Shown here: piece by piece, positions 21,449 through 29,927 of the stretch | Position numbering within the stretch: the stretch's first letter is position 1 | How the letters are laid out: every line of letters begins with the position of its first letter | NCBI RefSeq assembly: GCF_943181405.1 | Contig: NZ_CALPBY010000001.1 | Location: forward strand, 496,001 to 560,000 | Direction of reading: 5' to 3' | Source of the DNA: Cellulosimicrobium sp. Marseille-Q4280 | GTDB taxonomy: Bacteria; Actinomycetota; Actinomycetes; Actinomycetales; Cellulomonadaceae | DNA length: 64,000 nt | Notes under the pieces: model-generated | The model's database searches: none | What the model was told of the DNA's origin: nothing | The model's input: only the letters and a program-made list of their open reading frames with translations | Made by a program: the position numbers and the translations under genes

Positions 21449-21467
21449 CGTGGGCTCGTCCTCCCCG

Positions 21468-22805
21468 TCACGCGTCCCGCGCGGACTTGGCGGCGGTGAA
21501 GCCGAGCTCGAGGTCCGCGAGGATGTCGTCGACGTGCTCGATCCCGACGGCGAGGCGCACGAGGCCGGGGGTCACGCCGGACAGCGCCTGCTCCTCGGGC
21601 GTGAGCTGGCTGTGCGTCGTCGACGCCGGGTGGATGACGAGCGAGCGGACGTCGCCGATGTTCGCGACGTTCGAGTGGAGCTGCAGGGCGGAGACGAAGG
21701 CCTGGCCGGCCTCCGCGCCGCCGTCGAGCTCGAACGCGAGCACCGCGCCGGCGCCGCGCGGCAGGTACTTCTGGGCGTTCGCGTGCCAGGGGCTCGACGG
21801 CAGTCCGGCGTAGTGCACCGTGCGGACGTCGTCGCGGGCCTCGAGCCACTCGGCGACCCTCTGGGCGTTCTGGACGTGGCGCTCGACGCGGAGCGAGAGC
21901 GTCTCGATCCCCTGCGCGATGAGGAAGGCGTTGAACGGCGAGATGGCCGACCCGAGGTCACGCAGGAGCTGCACGCGCGCCTTGAGGACGTAGGCCAGGT
22001 TGGCGCCGAGGATGCCGTTCACGCCCAGGTCGCGCGCGTAGACGAGCCCGTTGTAGGAGGGGTCCGGCGTGTTGAACCCGGGGAACCTCTCGGGGTCCTG
22101 CGCGAAGTCGAAGGTCCCGCCGTCGACGACGACGCCGCCGATCGCCGCGCCGTGGCCGCCGAGGTACTTCGTCGCGGAGTGCACGACGACGTCGGCCCCG
22201 TGCGCGAGCGGGCGCAGCAGGTAGGGCGTGGCGACGGTGTTGTCGACGACCAGCGGGACGCCGACCTCGTGGGCGACCGCGGCCACCGCCTCGATGTCGA
22301 GGACGTCGGCCTGCGGGTTGGGGATCGTCTCGCCGAAGAAGAGCTTGGTGTTCGGCCGGACGGCGTCGCGCCACGCCTGCGGGTCGTGCGGGTCGGTGAC
22401 GAACGTCGTCTCGACGCCGAGCTTGGCGAGCGAGTAGCGGAGCAGGTTGTACGTGCCGCCGTACAGGCTCGGGGAGGCGACGACGTGGTCGCCCGCCTCG
22501 GCGACGTTGAGGATCGCGAACGTCGTCGCGGCCTGGCCGGACGCGAGCAGCAGGGCCCCGACGCCGCCCTCGAGCGACGCGATCCGGTTCTCGACGACCT
22601 CCTGCGTCGGGTTGCCGATGCGGGTGTAGATGGGGCCGAGGTCCCGGAGCGCGAACCGGTCGGCGGCGACGGACGCGTCGGGGAAGACGAAGGACGTGGT
22701 CTGGTAGATGGGCAGTGCGCGCGCCCCGGTGGTGGGGTCGGCGGACTGGCCGGCGTGGACCTGGCGGGTCTCGAAGGACCAGGCGGGTGTCTGCTCGGTG
22801 CTCAT
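21468..22805 (-). CDS. metY: O-acetylhomoserine sulfhydrylase (aminocarboxypropyltransferase)
   Basis: 445 residues of the Cys/Met-metabolism PLP family. It makes homocysteine from O-acetylhomoserine and sulfide. The PLP lysine is in [13 protein letters not shown], and [48 protein letters not shown] and [20 protein letters not shown] are family signatures. ATG 22805 gives the normal N-terminus ([15 protein letters not shown]). It is first in an operon with metX. The roughly 270-base transcribed leader contains a tiny Cys-Cys reading frame, a hairpin and an 11-base tandem repeat, suggesting attenuation control. Confidence 0.96.
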   Translation of the reverse strand: MSTEQTPAWSFETRQVHAGQSADPTTGARALPIYQTTSFVFPDASVAADRFALRDLGPIYTRIGNPTQEVVENRIASLEGGVGALLLASGQAATTFAILNVAEAGDHVVASPSLYGGTYNLLRYSLAKLGVETTFVTDPHDPQAWRDAVRPNTKLFFGETIPNPQADVLDIEAVAAVAHEVGVPLVVDNTVATPYLLRPLAHGADVVVHSATKYLGGHGAAIGGVVVDGGTFDFAQDPERFPGFNTPDPSYNGLVYARDLGVNGILGANLAYVLKARVQLLRDLGSAISPFNAFLIAQGIETLSLRVERHVQNAQRVAEWLEARDDVRTVHYAGLPSSPWHANAQKYLPRGAGAVLAFELDGGAEAGQAFVSALQLHSNVANIGDVRSLVIHPASTTHSQLTPEEQALSGVTPGLVRLAVGIEHVDDILADLELGFTAAKSARDA

Positions 22806-22833
22806 GGTCTCGCTCCTGCGGGTGTCGGTGGCA

Positions 22834-22920
22834 GTGCCGGTCGGGTGCCGGTCGGGTGCCGGTCGGGTGCCGGTCGGGTGCCGGTCGGGTGCCGGTCGGG
22901 TGCCGGTCGGGTGCCGGTCT
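22834..22920. repeat. 11-base tandem repeat in the metY leader, 7 full copies plus one partial
   Basis: GTGCCGGTCGG is repeated perfectly seven times from 22834 to 22910, followed by a partial unit. It lies just upstream of the metY start (22805), in the transcribed leader. Each unit contains CCGG, so the mRNA could form slipped pairings. A unit length that is not a multiple of three keeps all frames equivalent and open. Confidence 0.92.
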
Positions 22921-23020
22921 CGGCGGGCGCGGGTGCGCCGGGGACGGCCGCAGGTGTGGGTGCTCGACACGGCCGCGGCGGGAGGGGCAGCGCACGGGGA
23001 CGTGGTGCCCGGTCGTCGCG

Positions 23021-23044
23021 GGTACCGCCGTCGTCGGCGGCACC
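23021..23044 (-). promoter_or_regulatory. Hairpin in the metY leader, candidate attenuator
   Basis: On the transcript of the reverse strand, GGTGCCGCC pairs with GGCGGTACC (one G-U pair) over a six-base loop. It begins about 30 bases after the stop of the seven-codon leader frame, a suitable place for a terminator or sequestering stem controlled by ribosome position. Confidence 0.45.
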
Positions 23045-23074
23045 GGCCACAGGGCAGGCGAACGTGCGCTGAGG

Positions 23075-23098
23075 TCAGCAACACATTCGACGGGTCAT
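23075..23098 (-). CDS. Seven-residue leader peptide MTRRMCC upstream of metY-metX
   Basis: A very short frame, ATG to TGA, encoding Met-Thr-Arg-Arg-Met-Cys-Cys, on the metY strand about 270 bases before metY. TACTGT lies exactly six bases before the ATG, so transcription probably starts on the A of the start codon (leaderless). Two consecutive Cys codons right before the stop, ahead of sulfur-assimilation genes, match the known logic of mycobacterial polycysteine leaders, where a ribosome stalled by low cysteine opens expression of downstream genes. A hairpin follows. Expression itself is unproven. Confidence 0.55.
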   Translation of the reverse strand: MTRRMCC

Positions 23099-23103
23099 GG
23101 ACC

Positions 23104-23155
23104 GACAGTAGGCACGCGAGACGTGAGCCGGAAGGGCTGTCTCGTGATGCGAGAC
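23104..23155 (-). promoter_or_regulatory. Promoter and palindrome ahead of the metY leader
   Basis: The reverse strand carries the -10 hexamer TACTGT just before the leader ATG; a -35 match is poor (TTCCGG at about 17 bases). Upstream, GTCTCG-TGATG-CGAGAC (23139-23155) is a perfect six-base inverted repeat that could be an operator for a sulfur regulator. No SAM-riboswitch core was found. Confidence 0.45.
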
Positions 23156-23317
23156 CACATGCTGAGAACGTCGGTCGGTCTCGGATCGCGCGTCTGCGGA
23201 CCGCCGGGCAGACTGCAACGGGCGGCGCGTCGTCTGTCAACGCGACGCGCCGCGCAGGGCGGAGCGGGTTCCAGGGCTCGCGCCGCAGGAGGACGTCGCA
23301 CGACGGGAGGGAGGGGC

Positions 23318-24729
23318 ATGAGCGGATCGACGCGCGGTCGTGCGGTCGCGACGAGCGCCGCCGCGCCCCTCGCCCTCGCCCTCGGCCTGGGTGTCGGGTT
23401 CGCGCCCGCTGCGACGTCGGACCCCGCTTCCCCCTCGACGTCGGACCCCACGCCCGCCTCTGACGAGGACGTGCGCTCCGCGCGCGAGGACGTCGATCGC
23501 GCGAGCGGCGACGTCGCGGCGATTGAGGCCGATCTCACCGCGCTGCGGGACCGCCGGTCGAGCGCCCAGGCCGGTGTGCAGAGCGCCGCGGAGGACTACG
23601 CGGCCGCGCAGGCCGTGCTCACGGAGGCGGACGCGGAGCTGCGCACCGCGCGCGAGGACCTGGTCGTCGCCGAGGCGGCCGAGGACGAGGCGCGCGCCGC
23701 GCTCGGCGCGCTGTTCCGCGCGTCGCGCCAGGGCTCGAGCGACCTCGACGCGCTGCGCGCGGTGGTCGAGGCCGACGGCGTGGCGGAGGTCGTCGAGCGG
23801 GAGCAGGCCGGGCGGGTCGTCGGGCGCACGGCCAGCCGCGCGGTCGACGAGCACGCGACGGCCCGCGCCGTGGCCGACACCGCCCGTGCGCGCGCGGACG
23901 CCGCCCTGGTGCACCAGGAGGAGGTCTCCGGGCGGGCCCGCGCGGCGCTCGCGACGGCCGAGCGGGCGGCGGCCGAGCTCGACGCCGCGGTCGCCGACGC
24001 GGCAGCGCGCCGCGAGGGCCTCGTCGCCGAGCTGGCGCGGGCCCGCGAGACGAGCGTCGAGGTCGAGCGGCAGCGGCAGGACGCGCTCGACGCCGAGCAG
24101 GCCCGGGCCGACGAGGAGCGGGCGCGCGAGCGCGTGGGCGCGGGTGAGCCCGCGCCGTCGGGCACGGCCGGCGCGGCGGCGAGCCCGCCGGCCCCTGCCG
24201 CCCAGCCGCCCGCCCCGACCGCACCCCGGCACCGCCACCCGCCCCGGCACCGCCACCCGCCGCGGCACCGGCACCCGCGCCGGCCCCCGCACCGCAACCG
24301 ACCCCTGCACCCCGGCCCGAGCCGCCACCTCCGGCGGCCCCGCCCGGCACGTCGGTCGGGAGCGCGGCGCAGGGCCAGGCCGCCGTGGCGTGGGCGCGGA
24401 CGAAGATCGGTTCGCCGTACGTGTTCGGCGGGACGGGTCCGGGCTACGACTGCTCGGGCCTGACGTCCCGGGCGTGGTCCGCGGCGGGCGTGGAGATCAC
24501 GCGCACGTCACGGTCGCAGTACCAGCGCGTCGCGAAGATCCCGTACGCGCAGCTGCGCCCGGGCGACCTGATCTTCTACGCGAACGACACGTCGGACCCG
24601 TCGACGATCCGGCACGTCGCGGTCTACGCGGGCGGCGGCAGGATGGTCGAGGCGCCGCAGCCCGGGGTGGACGTGCGCGAGGTGCCGATGCGCTGGACCG
24701 ACGCGATGCCGTACGCCGGCCGGCCCTGA
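23318..24729 (+). pseudogene. NlpC/P60 peptidoglycan endopeptidase (RipA-like), disrupted by a -1 frameshift in the linker
   Basis: The protein starts at ATG 23318 (GGGAGGGAGGGG upstream) with a signal peptide (residues about 8-32), then a long alternating coiled coil of Ala/Glu/Arg-rich helices to about residue 280, then a Pro/Ala linker. The NlpC/P60 domain follows in another frame from about 24360: SPYVFGGTGPGYDCSGLTSRAW has the catalytic Cys and IRHVAVYAGGG the His. The frames join if one C is added to the four-C run at 24224-24227, after which AP-rich codons run smoothly into the peptidase. Either a true single-base deletion or a sequencing error. Family members cleave the peptide stems of the cell wall during division. 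Without the missing base, the product lacks its catalytic domain. Confidence 0.85.
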
Positions 24730-24750
24730 TCGACGCCCGTCCGCGGCGCG

Positions 24751-25740
24751 TCAGGCCCGGCTCCCGTCAGCGCCGGCCCCGGTCAGGCCGGGCTGCCGTG
24801 GGGACTGCCCGGAGGCGACGGGGACGACGTGCCCCGCGAGCCGCTCGAGCTGGTCCCACACCGCCGCGAGCGCGTCGGGCGCGGGTGAAGCGGTCAGCGC
24901 TGGGGGGCGTACCGGCACCGGGAGGCCCCGTGGTCCGTCCGCAGGGGCGTAGACCTGCCCGCCGCGGGCGTGCGGGTCTGTGAGCGCGCGGACCGCCGAC
25001 CACGCAGCGGTGTCCTTGCCCTGCGCCCAGGGCGTGAACGGGTTGCGCTGCACGGGGATCGTCTCGTCGCGGATGCCCGCCCGCTGCGGCGTTCGGGCGT
25101 CCACGCCGACGCCTGGCCGCGCGACGATGGACTCCACCGGCACCCCGGCCGCGTCCAGCCGCCGTGCCAGCTCGAGCGCGAAGACCTCGGTGACCGCCTT
25201 CGCCCGGGTATAGGCGACGACGCCGACCCGGGAGGTCCGCAGCACGTCCGTCACGGGCCGCCGGAGCCGGTCGACGAACCCCGACGACGTGTGGACGATC
25301 CTCGCCGCCCCGTGCAGCGCCCCGGTGCGGGCCATCGCCGGGAGCGCGTGCGCGACGAGGGCGACGTTCGCCACGACGTGCGTCCCGACCAGGGTCGGCA
25401 GCCCGTCGGCCGTGCGGTCCGTGGCGCGGAGAGCCATCGACCCCCCGTTGAGCAGCAGCCCGTCGAGCCGGTCGTACGCGGCCAGTGCGGCTCCCGCGGC
25501 GCGGACCGAGGCCGACGACGCCAGGTCGACCACGAGCCGGTCCGGCGACGCGCCGGGGACGTGCTCGCGGATGCTCGACGCCGCGACCGTCAGCCGGTCG
25601 GGCGAACGCCCGGCGAGCACGACGTGGGCACCGGCCGCGGCGAGCTGCTCTGCGGCGAAGTAGCCGATGCCCGACGTGGCTCCTGTCACGACCACCGTCC
25701 GCCCGCTCTGGTCGGGAAGGTTCTCCGGGTCCCATGCCAT
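24751..25740 (-). CDS. Short-chain dehydrogenase/reductase
   Basis: 329 residues. The NAD(P) site TVVVTGATSGIGYFAAEQL lies near residue 17, HTSSGF carries the catalytic Ser, and YTRAK supplies Tyr and Lys, so the active site is complete. ASSASVRA and LLNGGSMAL are typical of retinol-dehydrogenase-like oxidoreductases. The ATG at 25740 follows GAGAGGAGCG. It is divergent from a TetR regulator, with two matching operator-like sites in between, and is very probably under that control. The substrate is unknown. Confidence 0.92.
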   Translation of the reverse strand: MAWDPENLPDQSGRTVVVTGATSGIGYFAAEQLAAAGAHVVLAGRSPDRLTVAASSIREHVPGASPDRLVVDLASSASVRAAGAALAAYDRLDGLLLNGGSMALRATDRTADGLPTLVGTHVVANVALVAHALPAMARTGALHGAARIVHTSSGFVDRLRRPVTDVLRTSRVGVVAYTRAKAVTEVFALELARRLDAAGVPVESIVARPGVGVDARTPQRAGIRDETIPVQRNPFTPWAQGKDTAAWSAVRALTDPHARGGQVYAPADGPRGLPVPVRPPALTASPAPDALAAVWDQLERLAGHVVPVASGQSPRQPGLTGAGADGSRA

Positions 25741-25758
25741 GGCACGCTCCTCTCATGC

Positions 25759-25804
25759 GGATGAAGTATCCGGATCACCGTAGCGCATTTGGATGAGCTA
25801 TCCG
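25759..25804. promoter_or_regulatory. Two operator-like sites GGAT-N5-ATCCG between the SDR and TetR genes
   Basis: GGATGAAGTATCCG (25759-25772) and GGATGAGCTATCCG (25791-25804) are the same inverted-repeat half sites, GGAT and ATCC, around five bases, spaced 32 bases apart. The second lies upstream of a -10 hexamer TATGCT (25814-25819) that is six bases before the regulator ATG. This is the expected layout for TetR repression of both divergent genes. Confidence 0.65.
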
Positions 25805-25825
25805 CTTCCGGGATATGCTCGTGCC

Positions 25826-26383
25826 ATGAGCTCCCGCCGCGCCGACGCCGTCCGCAGCCGTGAGCGCATCCTCCGTGCCGCCGCCCGGGCGGACCCGAAG
25901 AACCTGCGGCTCAACGAGATCGCCCGCGAGGCGGGCGTCGGCGTCGGCACGGTCTACCGCCACTTCGCCACGGCTCACGCTCTCGTGGAGGACCTCACCC
26001 TCGACGCCCTGACGGCCCTGGGGGACCTCGCCCGGGCGGCGTCGGCGGACCCCGACCCGTGGCACGGCTTCGAGGCAGCGCTCCGCGGTGTGGTGGACCT
26101 GCACGTCGAGGCCGGAGGGCTGCAGGCCGTGCTGCTCGCCCCGGAGGACGCGAGCCCGGAGGTCGCCACGCTCAAGGCCGAGGTCCTCGGTGCGCTCGGC
26201 GACGTGCTCGCGCGCGCCCAGCGGGCGGGTGCGGTCCGGGACGACGTGACCGTGGCGCAGGTCGAACGGCTCGTGTGCGGCGTCGAGCACGCCCTCCGCC
26301 TCGGCTCGCCGGACGACGACCGGGATGTCGTGGTCGGTGTCCTGGTCGACGGGCTGCGGGCGCGGGGGACGGACTCCCGGTGA
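25826..26383 (+). CDS. TetR family regulator divergent from the SDR gene
   Basis: 185 residues. ATG 25826 was chosen because TATGCT sits six bases upstream, giving a leaderless message; an in-frame ATG at 25793 would overlap the promoter. The helix-turn-helix is RSRERILRAAARADPKNLRLNEIAREAGVGVGTVYRHFATAHALVEDL. The C-terminal domain resembles TetR regulators that also control short-chain dehydrogenases. It ends at a convergent hairpin terminator facing ppa. Confidence 0.9.
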   Translation: MSSRRADAVRSRERILRAAARADPKNLRLNEIAREAGVGVGTVYRHFATAHALVEDLTLDALTALGDLARAASADPDPWHGFEAALRGVVDLHVEAGGLQAVLLAPEDASPEVATLKAEVLGALGDVLARAQRAGAVRDDVTVAQVERLVCGVEHALRLGSPDDDRDVVVGVLVDGLRARGTDSR

Positions 26384-26387
26384 CGCA

Positions 26388-26426
26388 CGACGGCGCCCCT
26401 CACCACGCGGGTGAGAGGCGCCGTCG
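26388..26426. terminator. Bidirectional terminator between tetR and ppa
   Basis: A 17-base stem (26388-26404 with 26410-26426) with one mismatch and a five-base loop lies directly between the two convergent stop codons. Arms begin CGACGGCGCC and end GGCGCCGTCG. Confidence 0.8.
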
Positions 26427-26440
26427 GGCGGCGGTGCGGA

Positions 26441-26944
26441 TCAGTGACCGGGCGTGTGGTACCCGGTGTCGATCGCACGCTGCAGCGAACGCTCGATCTC
26501 GGCCTCGGCCTCCGTGCGGCCCACCCAGTGGGCGCCCTCGACCGACTTGCCGGGCTCGAGGTCCTTGTAGACCTCGAAGAAGTGCTGGATCTCGAGGCGG
26601 TGGAAGTCGGACACGTCGTCGATGTCCTGGCGCCACGCCGCGCGCTGGTCGCCCGTCGGGACGCACAGGACCTTGTCGTCGCCGCCGGCCTCGTCGCGCA
26701 TGCGGAACATGCCGAGCGCGCGGCAGCGGATCAGGCAGCCGGGGAACGTGGGCTCCTCGAGCAGCACGAGGGCGTCCAGCGGGTCGCCGTCCTCACCGAG
26801 GGTGCCCTCGATGAAGCCGTAGTCGTCGGGGTAGCGCGTCGACGTGAAGAGCATCCGGTCGAGACGGATCCGGCCGGTCGCGTGGTCGACCTCGTACTTG
26901 TTGCGCTGGCCCTTGGGGATCTCGATCGTGACGTCGAACTCCAC
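26441..26944 (-). CDS. ppa: Inorganic pyrophosphatase
   Basis: A 167-residue family I soluble pyrophosphatase that hydrolyses PPi and so drives biosynthesis. [57 protein letters not shown] (with the DxDPxD metal-binding signature) and DDKVLCVP are diagnostic. The GTG start at 26944 follows GGAGGA with ideal spacing. It is transcribed alone, divergent from dacB. Confidence 0.97.
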   Translation of the reverse strand: MEFDVTIEIPKGQRNKYEVDHATGRIRLDRMLFTSTRYPDDYGFIEGTLGEDGDPLDALVLLEEPTFPGCLIRCRALGMFRMRDEAGGDDKVLCVPTGDQRAAWRQDIDDVSDFHRLEIQHFFEVYKDLEPGKSVEGAHWVGRTEAEAEIERSLQRAIDTGYHTPGH

Positions 26945-27093
26945 TGCTGTCCTCCAGTCGTACCGGCACCGCGGTTCTCGGGCGGTGGCTGGTCGGGTTG
27001 ATCGACGGACGACGCCGTCGTGCGGCTCCTAGTGTGACACGGGCACCCCCGTCGGACGGGCCCAGCGGTGCGGGTGAACGCTGCCCGGTGAGT

Positions 27094-27099
27094 GATAAT
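27094..27099 (+). promoter_or_regulatory. -10 element GATAAT upstream of dacB
   Basis: GATAAT (27094-27099) lies six bases before an in-frame GTG (27106), and 79 bases before the ATG with a good ribosome site (27178). Transcription therefore probably begins at about 27106. The transcript could start translation at the first GTG without a leader or at the later ATG. Confidence 0.5.
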
Positions 27100-27177
27100 G
27101 CGCACGTGCTCGCGCCCGGTCCCGTCCTCGCCGACGCCCGGCACGTCCGCACCGAGGGCCACGAACGGGGGAGTCGC

Positions 27178-28590
27178 ATGGGTTGGGGAACGCGCGCGGG
27201 GGTGACCCTCGGCGTCGTCCTGACGCTCACGGGGGGCTACCTCGTGGCGGACGCCGCGGACGTCGTCCCGGGCCTGCTCACGACGGACCCGCTCCCGCCC
27301 GAGGCGGCACCGTTCCCCGACGCGCCCGGCGCGGTGGCCGCGCCTCCGCTCGTCGCCGGGCTGCCCGTGCTCGACGACGCGGCGCCGGTCCCGGCCACGG
27401 GGACCGTCCAGGAGCTCACCGACGCGCTCGTGGCGGACCAGCGCCTCGGCCCCCGCGTGGGCGCGCTCGTGCTCGACGCGACGACGGGCGAGGTGCTCGG
27501 AGAGTCGGGCGCCGGGACGGGCCACGTGCCGGCGTCGACGATCAAGGTGCTCACGGCGGCGGCCGCGCTCACGTCCCCCGGCCCGCACACGACGCTCACC
27601 ACGCGCGCGGTCCTGGAGGGGCAGGACACGGTCGTGCTCGTCGGCGGCGGCGACATGATGCTCGCCGCCGGGGCCGGCGACCCCACGGCGGTCAACGGCC
27701 GCGCCGGGCTCGCGGACCTCGCCGCGCAGGTCTCCGAGGAGCTGCGCCTCACGGGCCGCACGACCGTGACGCTCCACCTCGACGACACCTACTTCACCGG
27801 CCCCGCGGTCAACCCTGCCGTGTTCCCCGGCAACGTCCCGGCAGGGTACATCGCGCCGGTCGCGGCGCTCGCCGTCGACATCGCGCGGCTCGAGGACGAG
27901 GAGTACGCGCGCCGGTCCGAGGACCCGGCTCTCGCCGCGGCCCAGGCGTTCGCGACGGCGCTCGGCGAGCAGGGCATCACGGTGTCGGGGGACCCGGTCC
28001 GTGCGCCCGCGCCCGACGACGGTCGCGTCGTCGGCGAGGTCGAGTCCGCACCTCTCGGCGACGTCGTCGACTACCTCCTGCAGCACTCCGACAACACGAT
28101 CACCGAGGTCGTGGGGCGCGTCGTCGCGATGGACGCGGGTCTGCCCGGCTCGGCGGAGGGGGCGACGCAGGCCGTGCGCGCCGCGGTGGAACGGCTCGGC
28201 GTCGACCTCTCAGGCGCCGTGATCGCCGACTGCTCGGGGCTCGGGGACGGGTCGTCGCTGACCCCGCGCCAGCTCGCCGACGTCGTGCGCCTGCTCGCCG
28301 ACGCGGGGCACCCGCAGCTGCGCACCGCGGCCGTCGGGCTGCCCGTCGCGGGGCTCTCGGGCACGCTCGACGACCGCTTCCTCGACAACGCGGGCCGCGG
28401 CGTCGTGCGCGCGAAGACGGGCAGCCTGCCCGACGTCACGTCGCTCGCGGGGACTGTCGTCACCGCCGACGACCGCCAGCTCGTCTTCGCGCTCATGACC
28501 GACGCCGTGCCCGACGGCGGCACGTACGGCGCGCGCATCATCCTCGACGACTTCGTCGGCTCGCTCGCGGAGTGCGGCTGCACCGGCTGA
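27178..28590 (+). CDS. dacB: D-alanyl-D-alanine carboxypeptidase/endopeptidase (PBP4-type, peptidase S13)
   Basis: 470 residues. The N-terminal signal peptide or anchor (residues 5-28, AGVTLGVVLTLTGGYLVADA) indicates export. The penicillin-binding motifs are all present: SxxK in ASTIKVLT near residue 119, SxN in HSDNTITE near 304, and KTG in AKTGSLPDV near 413. It trims or cuts cell-wall peptides. ATG 27178 follows GGGGGAG; a GTG at 27106, six bases after a -10 box, would add 24 residues without improving the signal peptide. Confidence 0.92.
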   Translation: MGWGTRAGVTLGVVLTLTGGYLVADAADVVPGLLTTDPLPPEAAPFPDAPGAVAAPPLVAGLPVLDDAAPVPATGTVQELTDALVADQRLGPRVGALVLDATTGEVLGESGAGTGHVPASTIKVLTAAAALTSPGPHTTLTTRAVLEGQDTVVLVGGGDMMLAAGAGDPTAVNGRAGLADLAAQVSEELRLTGRTTVTLHLDDTYFTGPAVNPAVFPGNVPAGYIAPVAALAVDIARLEDEEYARRSEDPALAAAQAFATALGEQGITVSGDPVRAPAPDDGRVVGEVESAPLGDVVDYLLQHSDNTITEVVGRVVAMDAGLPGSAEGATQAVRAAVERLGVDLSGAVIADCSGLGDGSSLTPRQLADVVRLLADAGHPQLRTAAVGLPVAGLSGTLDDRFLDNAGRGVVRAKTGSLPDVTSLAGTVVTADDRQLVFALMTDAVPDGGTYGARIILDDFVGSLAECGCTG

Positions 28591-28604
28591 CCCGCCCTGC
28601 CGGC

Positions 28605-28765
28605 TCAGCGGGCGCCTGGCGCTCCGTCGTCGGCCAACCAGTCCTCGACCTCGAGGCCGGGCACCCGGGAGAGCTCGCCGACGGTGCTCGTCACCATGAC
28701 GAGCCCGAGCGACCGCGCGTGGCCGGCGAGGAGCGTGTCGTAGGGTCCGCCCTCGGCCTGCCGGA
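28605..28765 (-). pseudogene. Relic of a VapC-like PIN-domain toxin (C-terminal fragment)
   Basis: The reverse strand between dacB and the DUF2342 gene encodes, up to a TGA at 28605-28607, a stretch reading RQAEGGPYDTLLAGHARSL, followed by GLVMVTSTVGELSRVPGLE and VEDWL. This is the C-terminal third of VapC ribonuclease toxins (the G-P-x-D, A-x-H-A and RVPGL.VEDW patterns). No start, no N-terminal acidic residues and no antitoxin gene accompany it; the upstream part would run into the DUF2342 gene. It is a decayed toxin-antitoxin remnant. Confidence 0.65.
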
Positions 28766-28801
28766 GCCGTGGGCGGGGCGCGTCAGGGATACCGTGGAGC
28801 G

Positions 28802-29923
28802 GTGACGCTCGTCGAGAAGCCGGACAGCCCGCCCGTCGGGCCGTCCATCGTGGACTGGTCCGCCGCCGCGCAGGTCGCCGGGCGCCTCGCGCGCCCCGGC
28901 CCGCAGGCGACGCGCGACGAGCTCGCGGACCTCGTCGACGGGCTGCGTGACGCCGCGGCGCGCGCCGTGCCGCACGTGCTCGACGTGACGCGCATGACCC
29001 CTGCGGGGGTCGCGCGACCGGCCGAGCTCGGTTCGGTGTTCGTCGTGGACCGGGCGCGCTGGGCGCAGGCCAACACCGAGATCATGGCGTCGCTCACCGC
29101 GGGGGTCGCGGACGCGCTGCTCTCCGACGGCTCCGACCGCCCGCCGCGCGTGCCGCAGGCGACGGCACTCGTCGGTGCCGCGCAGGTCGGGTCCGTGCTC
29201 GCCGTCCTCGCGAGCCGTGTGCTCGGGCAGTTCGACCCGTACAGCGCCGCGTCCGGCGGACCGGGCCGCCTCGTGCTCGTCGCGCCCAATGTGCTGCAGG
29301 TCGAGCGCGCGCTCGACCTCGTCCCGGCCGACTTCCGGCTCTGGGTGTGCCTGCACGAGCAGACGCACGCGCTGCAGTTCGCCACGGCGCCCTGGCTCGC
29401 GACGCACCTCCGCGACCGGGCCGGTCGCCTGCTCACCGACCTGTCCGCGTCGTCGCGCCGGCTCGCCGAGGCGCGGCTGCGGGAGAAGCTGCGGACCGTG
29501 GGCCGCGCGGTGCTCGACGCCGTGCGCGGTGAGGGCGGCACGCTCGTCGACGGCTTCCTCACGGACGACGAGCGTCGGCAGCTCGAGGACGTGTCGGCGG
29601 TCATGGCGCTGCTCGAGGGGCACGCCGACGTCGCGATGGACGCAGTCGGGCCGCGCACCGTCCGCACGGTGCGCAGCATCCGCCGGAAGTTCGAGGCGCG
29701 GCGCGACGGCTCGGGCGCGTCGGGTGCCGACGTCGTGCTGCGCCGCGTGCTCGGCATGGACGCCAAGATCGCGCAGTACCGCGACGGCGCCGCGTTCGTG
29801 CGCGCGGTCGAGAAGCTCGTGGGCCGCGACGGCTTCAACGCCGTGTGGGCAGCGCCCGAGAACCTGCCGACCGCTCGCGAGATCGCCGACGCGCGCGCCT
29901 GGGTGCGCCGCGTCCACGGCTGA
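28802..29923 (+). CDS. DUF2342 zinc-metallopeptidase-like protein associated with F420 biosynthesis
   Basis: 373 residues. [10 protein letters not shown] near residue 190 is an HExxH zinc motif, and [14 protein letters not shown] supplies a further Glu. Conserved [13 protein letters not shown] and RKFEARRDG mark the DUF2342 family, some members of which co-occur with coenzyme F420 genes. The biochemical role is unknown and peptidase activity is not established for the family. TACCGT is six bases before the GTG (28802), indicating a leaderless start of the long forward operon. The tilS start follows by four bases. Confidence 0.85.
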   Translation: MTLVEKPDSPPVGPSIVDWSAAAQVAGRLARPGPQATRDELADLVDGLRDAAARAVPHVLDVTRMTPAGVARPAELGSVFVVDRARWAQANTEIMASLTAGVADALLSDGSDRPPRVPQATALVGAAQVGSVLAVLASRVLGQFDPYSAASGGPGRLVLVAPNVLQVERALDLVPADFRLWVCLHEQTHALQFATAPWLATHLRDRAGRLLTDLSASSRRLAEARLREKLRTVGRAVLDAVRGEGGTLVDGFLTDDERRQLEDVSAVMALLEGHADVAMDAVGPRTVRTVRSIRRKFEARRDGSGASGADVVLRRVLGMDAKIAQYRDGAAFVRAVEKLVGRDGFNAVWAAPENLPTAREIADARAWVRRVHG

Positions 29924-29927
29924 GACC

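Noticed and set aside
22806-23317. SAM riboswitch upstream of metY
   Set aside because: The conserved cores of S-box or SAM-IV type (for example the GGCAACC element with its pseudoknot partner) were not found on the metY strand; the small Cys-Cys frame is a better explanation.
24223-24229. Programmed -1 ribosomal frameshift in the NlpC gene
   Set aside because: No slippery heptamer of the X-XXY-YYZ type is at the junction, and a missing C in a C-run explains the shift more simply.
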